Below are positions 13,234-24,250 of a stretch of 64,000 nt of DNA, piece after piece (the first letter of the stretch is position 1; each line of letters starts with the position of its first letter). This DNA comes from Phoronis australis. Its lineage: Eukaryota > Phoronida > Phoronidae. The translations under genes and the position numbers were made by a program. Under the pieces are notes generated by a model. It saw nothing but the letters and a program-made list of their open reading frames with translations, made no database searches and had not been told where the DNA came from. The DNA lies in NCBI GenBank assembly GCA_002633005.1, contig NMRA01000097.1:956824-1020823 (forward strand), read 5' to 3'.

Positions 13234-13393
13234 CAGTGGCGGATTTAGAGGGGCCAAGGGGGCCATGCCCCCCAAAAAATTCTCCCAGATTCCATTTGGC
13301 AGTGCAGGAGTGCGAATGCCTCACAGACAAAATACTAGCTAATACTCTACCCTGCCCCCCTCCCCCTAACTCAAAATCCTGGATCCGCCCCAG
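13234..13393 (+). mobile_element. CAGTGGCGGAT..ATCCGCC MITE-like element, copy 1
   Basis: It opens CAGTGGCGGATTTAGAGG and closes with TCCTGGATCCGCCCCAG, giving short imperfect terminal inverted repeats. Inside are GGGGCCATGCCCCCC, TTTGGCAGTGCAGGAGTGCG and ACAAAATACTAGCTAATACT, shared with the 21611 copy. The bases GTGCG flank both ends, perhaps part of a target duplication. Such ends are typical of non-autonomous hAT-type elements. Confidence 0.7.
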
Positions 13394-14472
13394 GTGCGAT
13401 ATCTAACACATAGAGATGAGGAAGAGTGTGAGTTTTTCAGGAACATAAAAAACATATGATGCAGTACTTAAAGTCAGTCAGTCAGTCGATAGGGAAAATA
13501 TCAAACTATTAGAAGATCGCAACCAGTGGCAGATTCCCGAGTGGCTTTTGCAACTGCACGCTTGTCAATCCACTGCGAAAGATTTATTTTTTAGTTTCTG
13601 TTTTCAAGACAAAGCAATTAGATCGCGCAAGTTTATCAATTTGAAATGAAATAAAATTCGTGTCGTAAATACAGTATATCCAGAAGTATACACGGACGTG
13701 CCGCTCACTCGGGTCGTACGTACTATCGCGGTGCCTCAGGTCGTAATATACGTCTTTTCACTATTGGAAAATGCGGACCCCGGGTAACTTGTTAATATTA
13801 AGATATGACCCGGGTCGTTATCAATGGAGTCTAAATTTACCGTAAACTATTGTGAAAAAATAAAAGGTTTTAAAAGTTAAAAAACAAAGAACACGGACTT
13901 CCTTTCCTGTGCATCGCTAGGTATTGCCAACGTACAAAAATTCTTCTCTCACCCACTTCTCTCACGGATCTGAAGTCNCAATCAAGCACCAAGCACTGAA
14001 GTATCCTCACTCCGTGTAACTACTTGTTCGCAAAAGAGATCAACCCTGCTCCCACACATTATTTAAAACCGATCCTTTCCCCCTCCTCGCCCTTAATCTG
14101 ATATACGTACTAAGCGTCCCTGAGCCGAGAAATTTAAAATTCTTCCCTCACGCACGCTTGGCCTTCTCACGGTTTTAAATTTGACTTTGATAGTAAGAAA
14201 ACCTGGCTGCAATCCGAAGATTCCTCATGTAACCGGGTATGTTGGGATTAGGCTTCATGCATCTAGTCAGATATCATATCCTGGCAAGAGCAGTGTAAAA
14301 TGTCCAGTTGCCGATTTGTGCAAATGAACGAAGGATTGGTAGAAAAATAGTGATTGTTTTCGCTTCAAAGTCACGTACATAATATTAATTGCTCCTGAAC
14401 AGACCAGCCCAGCTCCCACACATCATATTCCTGGACTGTAAGCCGCTCAGTACTTTCCCTAATTGCGTCAAT

Positions 14473-14520
14473 CGTTTGAGTGGTCTATCCTATCTATATA
14501 TAGGATAGACCACTCAAACG
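14473..14520. repeat. Perfect 21-bp palindrome arms, 6-bp loop
   Basis: The arms 14473-14493 and 14500-14520 are exact reverse complements (outer ends CGTTTGAGTGG / CCACTCAAACG) around CTATAT. A partial third arm, TAGGATAGACC, follows a (TA)n tract at 14542-14565. It may be the folded remnant of an inverted-repeat element. Confidence 0.9.
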
Positions 14521-14541
14521 AATGACGTCAGTGGTATACCC

Positions 14542-14565
14542 TATATATATATATATATATATATA
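14542..14565. repeat. (TA)n microsatellite
   Basis: A pure TA run of about 12 units, bounded by ACCC on the left and GGATAGACC on the right. Confidence 0.9.
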
Positions 14566-16163
14566 GGATAGACCGATTAATGAATTTGCAAGTGTGGCAT
14601 TGTCTGGGAAATACCTTATTAAGTATTCAAGTCCTTTTTTCGAAGCTCATTTATTTGAGAAAAGCTCATTTCAAATGAGAAGGTGTTGGTATATAATGAA
14701 AAAGCAAGGCATGTATATTTCCCTTGCCGCGAGCAACTCAGACATAAACAACCGCGTATCGAGCGTTGTTGAAAGATCGCCTATTGCGGGTATCATGTCT
14801 GCTTATCCCAATCCCCTGTTGCCGGGGAACCATGGAAAAGACTGAGGTGAAAACAACGCATGATCGCTCCGCTTAAACTATGGTGGCAGAACCCACAAAA
14901 CCTAATGGCAGCACCCCTAAACTCCATGGCCAAACCAAAAAACCAATGACTCAATGGCAGGGCGAAGAAACTCAACTCTTTGTCTGCAGGTATAACACTG
15001 CGATCCCCCGAATTTCCTGACTGATGCCATACATGTAGAGCTCTTAGTGTTTTCCGTCACACTTTCCAATTTTTTACAAAAATGCAGTTACGTGATAAAA
15101 AACTTTTGAAAAAACTTAGATTCTCTTATTCCCAAGGAATTAAAACTATAAAGCTGTATGGGTTCACTATTAATAGTTGAAAAGTTATAATTTAAAAGAG
15201 TCTTTAGTAAGGAAGGTGGACAGTAGGTCTATGACAAACCGCAAGGGTGAAATGTTCGCTACACAAAAACGTCCCGACGGAGTTTTTGTCCAACGAGAGA
15301 TATAACACCCAAAAGTGCCTGACTTGTTTTCGTTTTTTAGTCGAATGAGAAATTGTGAGTGCCGCAAAAACCAATGAAACGCCTGTTTTTTTTTGTTTTT
15401 TTTTGTTTTAGTCAAACGGGCTTTAGGTATGTCGTATAGGAAATTACAATATTTTATGTCAATTTCGCTGTGTCAAAAAGCGAGATATTTTGACGGTGTG
15501 GCGGGAAAATTCAAAAGGTGAGACAATCCACCAAGAGCAGGACAATTGTCAAGCACAATATTCCCCGCCAGTAACACAAAGTATTGGATAGGATTCTTTT
15601 TTGCTAAATTTTATCAAAAAGACATGGTCACCTTATCCTACTAATAACAGATTGGTATTATGCCAAGCATCAAATTCTACAAACATTCTACTTTGAGAAA
15701 ATATACTTTTATTAGATGAAAACCTATAGTTTGTATGTGGATAGATAAGAACACAGACTACATGTAGTCGGTGCAGTCTACATAACCTTAAGAGCACGTG
15801 AGCAACAAGTACATATTTACACTGGTGCTTCCTGATGAGTGATGAGTGTACTCTAATTAGTCAAATGTTATTAAAAATCGATTTTACCAGTAACGCCAGT
15901 AGTCGCCAGGTGTCGCGTGTTCTACATTCGCAGAAACATTTCTCTTGTATTCGCAATTTGATCTGCCGCAGAGTAACGACAATTGATTTTACAGACAAAT
16001 GATAGAACTGTCTTTGCCTTGAAAGTGTTGCCGGCAGCCGTTCGTAAAACGTCAGTGTTTGGAGAGCTTCTCACTTGTAGGTGAGTGAAAGTGATTTGTA
16101 ATCTTTCTATCATTGAGCGATCGCAAGAGCAAGCATAAAACAAGTGAAGTACATGTTCACATC

Positions 16164-16899
16164 ATGGCAGGAAGAATGCGTTCATTGCATCGTCAAAGGA
16201 ATGCGTCTTTAATGTCAAATGACAGTGCTGATACCGACGATATTACGTTCAGCGATGTGGGCGAATTGGTTCGCGGCCGTGATGATGCGGGCAAATCATC
16301 TGAATCGAAACAATCCCGACACAAGAAGTTGTCGAGCAGTAATCCACGTGCCAGAAGCTTGTCGCCACTTTGCAGGGGTTATGAATCTTTATCTTCTAGT
16401 AACGGAATATTAGAATGTAGGAGTGCGTCTGGAGCATTGCCAACGAGAGGGGACTCGCTTCTGACTGTTCCTGGGGAAACGACATCTAACCAAAATCGCT
16501 TACAACGGCAAAGAGCGCTTTCGGAAAACAGCGCTCAGTCATTGGAATCGCAGTGCAGCCAACCGACGAGAAAAGCGTGTTCAATAGATACAGCCTATCC
16601 GTGTTCCTCGAAAAAGTCGTTACACGGGCCAAGTGGCGTTAAAACAACAGCCAAACCCGCTCAAAAATTATCCAGTGATACAAAAGATAAACCACTCGCA
16701 CTACGCCGACAGAAAATGAGCACGGGACAAAATGAACCTGTTAACAATCCTTTCCGCCAGCAGTCGTGTCCCGTGCGAGCAACGCAACCCCCTGTCAGGA
16801 TTGTTAAAGCGAAGAGTGAATGCACTCGGTCTCCTCGAAGATTCCTGTTCATGCTTCAGAAAAATCAGTTGAACGCGACAGAAGACAACGTTCCGCTGA
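16164..16899 (+). CDS. Candidate coding first exon, Ser/Arg-rich protein (gene unassigned)
   Basis: An ATG at 16164 opens 245 codons that run to a consensus donor (A|GTAAGT at 16899/16900); an in-frame TGA at 16092 makes this ATG the first available start. The product is hydrophilic and probably disordered, with basic-Ser phosphosite-like patches such as RQRNASL, RARSLSP and RQRALSE, and a basic end (SPRRFLFMLQK). I recognise no domain. The exon ends after one base of a codon (phase 1). The next exon is not certain: the ANKDD1 exon at 48124 has the matching phase, so this could be a distal alternative first exon of ANKDD1, or the start of a separate gene whose other exons I could not find. 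Length, composition and donor favour a real exon. Confidence 0.55.
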
Positions 16900-17442
16900 G
16901 TAAGTAAATTTTACCTTTTGTTAAGTCAGAACACAGCTAGTAATCGATAAAGCTCAGAATAATTCCGGTCTCTATCAATACACATTTGTGTAACCAGCTT
17001 TGAAGAACAGAGCGTAACACGGAATATTTACATCGTACTTTCAATTTTTCATAAACCTTATGGGCAAGCAATTCGTTTTTATGCATGGTCGCTGCAGAAT
17101 ACGACAGTGTTACGTAATTACTACTTTAACCTGACATTCGCTCCCAGTATATTAGTCATCAGTCCTCTCTGGCACTATACGAAACGTATGTTAATCCCGA
17201 GTCCTTCAAAGACATGAATGAATACAGTAGTCGATCAAGAGACTTTGACAATGTTACATTAAAGGACGAACATACTTCGCACATGCATAGATATGAAATA
17301 GGTCCGAAGGCATCCGGAACACCACGGGTAGTTTCGTAGCCTCAAATGACCCCTCGTTGGTGAACGCTAATTATCTGAACATTTGCTGAATTCAGTCATA
17401 CGTATAGTCCCGTGGTTTTCAAACTGGAGGTTGATGATCCAC

Positions 17443-17743
17443 GGGCGGATCCAGGATTTTGAGTTGGTGGGGGCCAGGGCACAGGAATAACCAGAATTTC
17501 GGCAGATGCGTGCGCCCCATCTTACAATGTGGGAAGGCAGCTGTCTCGAATTTTTGACCTGTCGACTAAAAAAAGAAAAAAAACGGAACACGGGGTTTTG
17601 TTCAGGACCTATGCATTGTTTATTCACCCCCGGGCCCCCTGGTTGCGCGCACGTGTTAGTCACCCGAACTCCCAAATGGTATCTGGTAGAATTTTATGGG
17701 GGCCATGGCCCCCTTGCCCCCCCCCCCCCTAAATCCGCCACTG
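17443..17743 (-). mobile_element. CAGTGGCGGAT MITE-like element, copy 2 (reverse, longer)
   Basis: It reads GGGCGGATCCAGGATTTTGAG at the left and CTAAATCCGCCACTG at the right, so it is inverted relative to the 13234 copy. At about 300 bases it is nearly twice as long, with extra internal sequence including a poly-A/G stretch near 17570. Confidence 0.7.
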
Positions 17744-18386
17744 TAATCTGTATGAGTCCAGTTCGCACATGTCCAGATAACGTTCAACTTTAAAGAAATT
17801 TAGGCTGCGAAAATACTCGAGGTTCCGAGGGATTATTTGAGGATAGGGCCCCAGTTCATGGGCGAAGTTATTTGTTTATTTTTTGTCGACATCTCAACCG
17901 ATAATCCTACAACAGAAAGATCGTCGGCTTAGATACTGAGTGGGACGTGAAAGCTGACATCCGTGCTTCGCTTGTGGTTCCAGGCAACATCTCGCAAATG
18001 TTTGCGTGATCTCACCAGCCTCGCAAGAATCTAACCTTACTGAAAGCATCTCCGGCTCATGTTGTTGTCTAACCTCTCACAAACGTTTTGTGTGCGTGCG
18101 TGTACGTGCGTCTCTGCGTGCGCGTGTGTCAGTGCGTGTAACAATAGCAAGCGTTACTTACATTTGAAACCTTGCACCTTAGTTATATATGACACTACTC
18201 AGCTCATTTCATACCTGCTCACGGCACACAAATACATGCAGTTTATTCTTTCGATTCAAGAAGTCGGGTAATTGGAACAAGCGGGTTTTAATTGGCTATT
18301 TCGTAATCATAGCACAAACGTGTAGGGGAAAGGGGTCATATTAAATGGAGCCAACCAGTGGTAATCTTGGTTTAAAAGATAGACTT

Positions 18387-18457
18387 TACGGAAATTGCCG
18401 GTGAGTTACGGAAGTAGCGACATCGTGATTTTACGCGACAAAGCGGCAATTTCCGTA
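18387..18457. repeat. 14-bp perfect inverted repeat with 43-base loop
   Basis: TACGGAAATTGCCG at 18387 is repeated as its exact reverse complement at 18444-18457. Function unknown; it lies inside a minus-strand frame (18372-18788) that I do not accept as a gene. Confidence 0.8.
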
Positions 18458-19345
18458 CCGTCCTTGACCTCGACGGGCCCAGGGTGGAAGTGTGTGGGGG
18501 CTTTTTGTGAACATTTTTGTTCTTTGACTGCGAATTTCTTACGAAGTCGCCGTAACAGGACACCGTGAATGGTATTGGGAGAAAGAACAATTCTTCGTGG
18601 TTTGTTGAACCCCTGTTTTGTGTAAATTTATTGAGTTTTATGTTTGCTATGGACGGCTGAAGTGAAGCACCCGTGGAATTTCTAGTCGGGAGTGTCATAC
18701 CTTGTAGTATTATATGTAGTGTATTGGGGACGATCAGAAGCTGAGGACGCCTGTGGGTTACCTGAGATTCTCTGCGGGAGGCAATCACCGAACCAGACTT
18801 AAATTCTAGATTTCCGTCTTCTCAAAAAAATCCTTTCACCGTAGTTTAGACTAGTTGCGCTCTACACCAAAAAGGGAGAGCGTAGCAGGCACGGAATGCA
18901 GAACAGAAAATCGATGATTAAGGAGTGTGATAACCACCTTGTTCCTACAGAGGGCGTGTGGAATAACACTTGTTGGGAGCAGTTATGCTGTTTTTTTTTT
19001 GTTATCTTTTTGGGCAATACATTAATGTTTCTCTTGAGTGGTACAGCTCCGTTTTAAAAACCATTTTGGCACTAAAAATGTATTAATGTTGCCTTGACCG
19101 ACGAAGTTAACTTGATCTAACGCTTTAAAGAGTTCCAACCATGACCCTGTGTCTCAAAAATAATTTTATAAATACACCTTTAACAGCCTTTAGTATACTT
19201 GTTGCTAAGACAAAAGTCAATTTTTTTTTAAAATCTGTTATCGCGTTTGTATGTAATGGGTGGAAGACCGTCTCCGCCGTTGTTTTTACCACTGCGGCAC
19301 TGCAGAGTTGTGAGGAAAGTCCGCGGAGATTCGCCTTTTTCAGAT

Positions 19346-19571
19346 ATGAGAAGGTGCGTTTGTGGAGGCTGTAGTAACAGCAACTTGACTGAGAACGTCC
19401 CTGTGTTCAAATTTCCCCAAATACGTGAAAGTAGCACAGAAATGACATTGGTTTGTTCGCCGTACGAGAGCGTGGAATGATTCAGTCGGTAGCCACATTT
19501 TGTTCGGCCCATTTCAAGGAATATCATCGTGCTTCGACCAAACAAAAAAGCGGCGAAGGATTCGCCACATT
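19346..19571 (+). pseudogene. Broken THAP-domain fragment
   Basis: The ATG frame gives MRRCVCGGCSNSN and VPVFKFPQ, the start of a THAP zinc finger (C-x-C spacing, then a short Phe/Pro motif). The rest of the domain appears only after two frame changes: HWFVRRTRAWND around 19448-19485 and ATFCSAHFKEYH around 19493-19530, which supplies the final Cys and His. It ends at a GTAAGT-like sequence near 19571. THAP domains occur in host DNA-binding proteins and in P-element-type transposases. Two frameshifts argue for a dead copy, unless they are assembly errors. Confidence 0.55.
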
Positions 19572-21610
19572 GTAAGTGTATTTGCAAATTTTATAAATAA
19601 CGAACAAACTGCTTCCATTCTAGGGTGAATGATGCCCTCGACCCCAGCACAGATCGAGTGCTATGACACGTAAGCTTATGCATTGTGTTTAGACCGTGGT
19701 AATCCCATCACTGACGTTATTTGACCCTTCTACAGGAATACCCTTTACCACCCTGTAACTTACTTCATCCACTTGCAAATCGGTGTCATTTTCACTTCAA
19801 GTAGGCGCAATGATGTTTGGAACATTCACGGTTTCAAACTGGGGCGGAGATGTTTAGGCAATACAGTTGAGGCTTGTTTGTTACTAATGATTCCAGAACA
19901 TTACTCTTTCGGAGACATTATCCTTTCTGTGGGTTTTAACCTCTGCTCAAAGTTTATTTGTTTAATTAAAGTTTAATAAGCAACCCCTTTGAATTGTAGT
20001 CTTTTTAATTCAACAGCATAATGCGCAATTCTTTTAGTTGTGTTGCAGAATGGAACCTTTTACAATTTACTTATCCATTTTAATGGTATTTAAAAATATT
20101 CTTTTGCCGGAAGTTATGGATGATGGCGTTCCATACCTCGCTGGTGGTAAACGAGTGACAAAGTATTTAACGAACATGACGTCTTGCTTTCGTAAATGCT
20201 AACTCGATTTGAATCGGTCGATTTTAGTTCATTCATAATATGTGCATGACATTTGTAAAGGCAATAACTGAAAGAAATATGAGAAGTTTACGAACAGGGT
20301 TGTTGACAGTCGGCTTGTAATAAGTTACACCGAAAGCAAAAGAAAAATGGACGTTTCAGATGCTCTTGCTGTCCTTGAACATGACTGTCTCGCTTTGCTC
20401 TATGTTGCAACTGGCCTGAAACCATGCACTTTGTTAAAAATAGAAAGTTTAGACTATAGTTTCAACAATTTAGAAATACACTGTATTACTAACAATATAG
20501 GATGTTTAACTACTTTCCCGTAAATATTCAGTGCCCACTTTTGTGGTGGCCCTTTTATTGAAGGGCCGTTAATGGGTACGTCAAGATGTAACGATATAAC
20601 ATAATCGACATGTAAGGGCATAGCATGATCTGCTTGAAGTTCCGAAATGATATTTACCCCCCCCCCCCAAGCCTGAACGGTAACTAGCTAGCGGGTAGCA
20701 ACCCGTACGATTATTTCCCATGAGAAATACGGTAATTCTTCACTAATTACGCACAAAAGTAATTGCCAAAATTGTATTAATTTTTATTTTTTGAAATGCA
20801 TATATTAGATACTCTACTAAATTTTGATTCATGACATCTTCACACAACAAACCAAGATAACAACAGGCTGAATTTTTCTTAATATTTGTTTTCAATAAGA
20901 TCTTTGATACGAAAATTCACATGTCCGCCATGTTCTGTGCTAAACACGTGAAGACTATCCGTAACTGTATTTGGCGGGATAACGTGATGGGCCCGCTAAG
21001 GTATTGTGCTGATCAACTGAAGACGGTCACATGTATGGTTTGCTCAAACGCATTCACCAAGTGAAGATCGACATCCAGCACAACGAATTTTGAATATTTT
21101 CGTTTTTGTTTGATGTGCTATGTAGGTTGCTCAAAATGTGAGATAACTACATAGGTGTCTACGGTAATAACTTCCCGTATCTACACCACCTCGTGGAGTT
21201 TGGATAAATTATCAGAGCCCCCGGGAGATAATTCTGGCAATTCCCACGAGGGGTCTGGTTACAATTTATTTCGCCACTCAACAACATCGCATTATCTCAC
21301 TTCCAATCAGATGATCACATGTAACCTATTGCGATGTTTTCAGAAGAAAAAAGACATTATCTTGTAATATCTGACATCAAAAGCAAATACCAAGCGACTG
21401 TTTATGCTTTCCTTTCTTGTAACTTGTTCCTTTGCTGAACATTTTGTGCGGGTTCACGAAATGTCGTCGATTTCTACGACATATCGTTTGGCAGTTCTGG
21501 ATGAGCCGACTCGTAGCCTGGTGACTAGTCTAGATACGGGAAACATGTTGAAGAGCCTCAACATGTAACGGGATATACAGGACATGGACAAATCAATAAT
21601 TATTTACCCC

Positions 21611-21751
21611 AGAAGCGGATTTAGAGGGGGGCACACCTAAAATTTTCCCCGATTACACTTGGCAGATTGGGTGTGCGAATGTCTGACGGGCAAAATCCTG
21701 GCTAATAGTCTGTCCTGCCCCCTCCCCCAACTAAAAATCCTGGATCCGCCC
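21611..21751 (+). mobile_element. CAGTGGCGGAT MITE-like element, copy 3
   Basis: Opens AGAAGCGGATTTAGAGG, closes CCTGGATCCGCCC, with TTGGCAGATTGGGTGTGCGAATG and CTAATAGTCTGTCCTGCCCC inside. Same orientation and layout as the 13234 copy. Confidence 0.7.
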
Positions 21752-22057
21752 TTGTACCCTGACATGCAATCATAGCGTCTGATCTTTCAGTTGATTGGGG
21801 GATCTCCGTTGGGGGACTGGCATCATTTCTAAGTCACTCGGTGCTATTCGCGCGATTTACCCACAATGTTGGTCACAAATCCGCGAATACACTGAAAGTG
21901 TACATAAGCCAATATCAACACTAACAATGTGCAACTTTCAGTGCTTATGCAATCAGCTTTTTTGTGAACCGTATTTCAACAAAGAAAAAAATACAGGGAA
22001 ATGATAGCAGTAATGCGGACAGTCATTAGGTGCTGATGTCACTACTCACAGGTTTCA

Positions 22058-24250
22058 TCACTTCATGTCACGTTCACCGCTTTCCATGAAACTGTCATAC
22101 AACTCGTCATCCTCTTCCACTTCACAAACATCGGTGAACAAGATATCAGTCAGTGAGTTTGGTAAGATAGGACCACATGGCAACACAGATTCTAGCACTT
22201 CTTCATCAGTCCGCATCCACCCTTGTCCTTCCTTTTGGCTGTTCAATTACGAGTTCGCAAGCGTGCTTGTATAAAGCGACACGGTAGTTTACTCGTTCGA
22301 TGGGAGGTTTCCGTGCAGCCAGGCAAGGGGGAAGTCGATTAAGGTCAATCTTGGACTTGTAGGTGAGAACTTCATCTTCACCAACCATATTGCGCAACAT
22401 CTTGGTACGAGGAGCATCTATCGGTTACCCACGACTCATACATGAAACAGGTGAGCTCCTTCATCCCTTTTAAAACTTCGGAATGTACAACCCAATCAAC
22501 GCCAAGTTGCTTGAATGCTCGGCAAAACTTTGGATTCTTTTCCAGCTTTTTAAGGGGGCCAGCCTTTCATTTACCTTTAAAATCACTGGTGCAATCTTCT
22601 CCAGCGTATACATAAAATTCAAGTACAGTTTCACAATAACCTTTTCCCAAGGATTTTGGCCAGGTCGGAGAGATTCAGTAGCCGCCCATGTTTTCCAAAC
22701 TCTGTATCTAGATATACCAGTCAACTTCATGGCGTAAGTATGATGCAGTAGAATTACAAAGAAGAATTCAGTGTAAGGGGTTCTGACGCCGCGTTTCTGT
22801 ACCCAACTGAGAAAACGTACTGGAGGTACAAAACAATTCTTGTGCCGTCTCTTCTTGGTTGCTGTATATAGTGTGGGTGCTCCTGAAGATGAACCTGAAA
22901 CATCATATTAATTTACTATATGACATCGCAGATTATCTTAAAGTAAGAAATACTGAGAAAATTATGTTAAGAAAAAAGATTGTGGACTTTCCTCGCGATC
23001 GGATGTAACACGTTAATGGGCTTTTCCGTTTACAATGAGGATGGCTATCTCGCTCTTCTCCAACCTGGAAACTGGCATCTTACCACTCCAGACTTACAGT
23101 AACTGTTGACACTGGTGTGTTTTGTTATCATTGTTTGCAAGAAAGGTTTTGACGTCGTATGGTTTTCGAGTATATTGTCCACCCACAACTATGTTCTCTG
23201 AACTGCCACGTTGCAACCGTTCCTGGGCTTTGATAAATTCAGGGAGTTAGCTGACAGTTGAGAACAAGAAGTGTTTCTTCGACGACATCGTGTCAAGTAC
23301 TTGTAAATAGATCTCACTGAATATTGGAGGGAGATTAGCTAACGTGTGGAGAAGTGTCATGCCATCTTGGATGAATAGAGCATCGTCAGGATAATGAAAG
23401 TCTTCTAGGGTAATGTCTTCCAGAAAATAATGCAAAAGGAGGTTTTGTTGGTCTTGAAAGAGGCTATCTGTTGTTCCAAGATGGAGCTTCTACTTGAAGA
23501 CTTCGTTGTTGGTTGCGACCGGCATTGCTTTATGTTTGGAAGTTTCAAAACCAGGCTTGACCTCTTGAATCATGACGATGTTGTTTCCCTGTACATTCGT
23601 AGTCATTTTATTCAAATTGTCTCATTCACAATGGGATACACTGTACATTATTAGCCTTTGTGAGTTGATGAGTTGACACATCCCCCATCACGTTTGCCAA
23701 AGCGGTTTCAAAGTCTAAGACGAAGTCATAGCTCTCCGAGTGACCCGGCCAGTTTGTGCAATATAGTAGTAAGCTGCTTGCTTCGAAATAATTTTTTGAT
23801 GGTCACAAAAAAGTAACTTCCACTTTCCGTATGTGGTATCTTGTCCAATAGAGGAAACCATTCTCTTGAATTTTTCACCCCAGTCATCAATAAACGAAGA
23901 AATCGGATGAGTTCTGGAGGTAAAAGTTTACAATATCAAGTTCCATATAATCGGCTGTTAAACACGGTAGATCTGCAGACTGTTTGCATGCCTTCGGAAT
24001 GTCATCTCATAGAGTGAGCACGGTTTTCAGACGTTTACCTGTACTTCCTAAACAATATGCTTGTGCTAAAGCAGATGAAAAGTTATACTTGACCTATGAA
24101 ACAGCCAAAATGACAGCGTCACCTCTGTCAATTTTTGTGAAGTTGACCTGGTTTTCCAATGTACCTGTTTTGAAACGATTCTATAGTTTCTCAGAACGGT
24201 ACCCAAGATTCCCATGCCTCTTCCGTTTTAGTTCCTCAACGTAAAGCAAA
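22058..24250 (-). pseudogene. Degenerate copy of an invertebrate repeat-associated hypothetical protein
   Basis: Read on the minus strand, several frames assemble in a consistent order. Near 23250-23435 is DGMTLLHTLANLPPIFSEIYLQVLD with a following KKHFLFST. Near 22420-22540 is FKQLGVDWVVHSEVLKGM and ELTCFMYESWV. Near 22290-22400 is DLNRLPPCLAARKPPIERVNY. Near 22150-22240 is GQGWMRTDEEVLESVLPCGP, followed by an acidic tail. This order (LLHxLANLPPxFSE, then LPPC..RVNYxxA, then GxGW) matches a large uncharacterised protein family seen many times in corals, hemichordates and other invertebrates, as I remember it. At least two frame changes and several stops show it is dead. The family's function is unknown; its copy number suggests transposon cargo. 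Confidence 0.55.

Larger units (their letters stand above)
5135..16163. other. Intergenic region, no supported gene
   Basis: Eleven kilobases between the convertase 3' end and the candidate exon at 16164. Both strands show only short frames without family resemblance. It holds the repeats listed separately (near 7951, 8975, 10837, 12160, 12501, 13234 and 14473) plus a CA/CG-rich simple repeat at 7751-7798 and an (AGTC)4 run at 13472-13487. I see no RNA gene here. Confidence 0.6.
16908..19345. other. Non-coding region with one inverted repeat
   Basis: Contains the element at 17443-17743, a GT/CG-rich stretch near 18090-18140, and a 14-bp perfect inverted repeat (18387-18400 with 18444-18457, TACGGAAATTGCCG). 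An open stretch at 17146-17338 is discussed under findings. No supported gene. Confidence 0.5.

Noticed and set aside
18372-18788. 138-codon minus-strand frame
   Set aside because: No family resemblance or splice context, biased composition, and it contains an inverted repeat.
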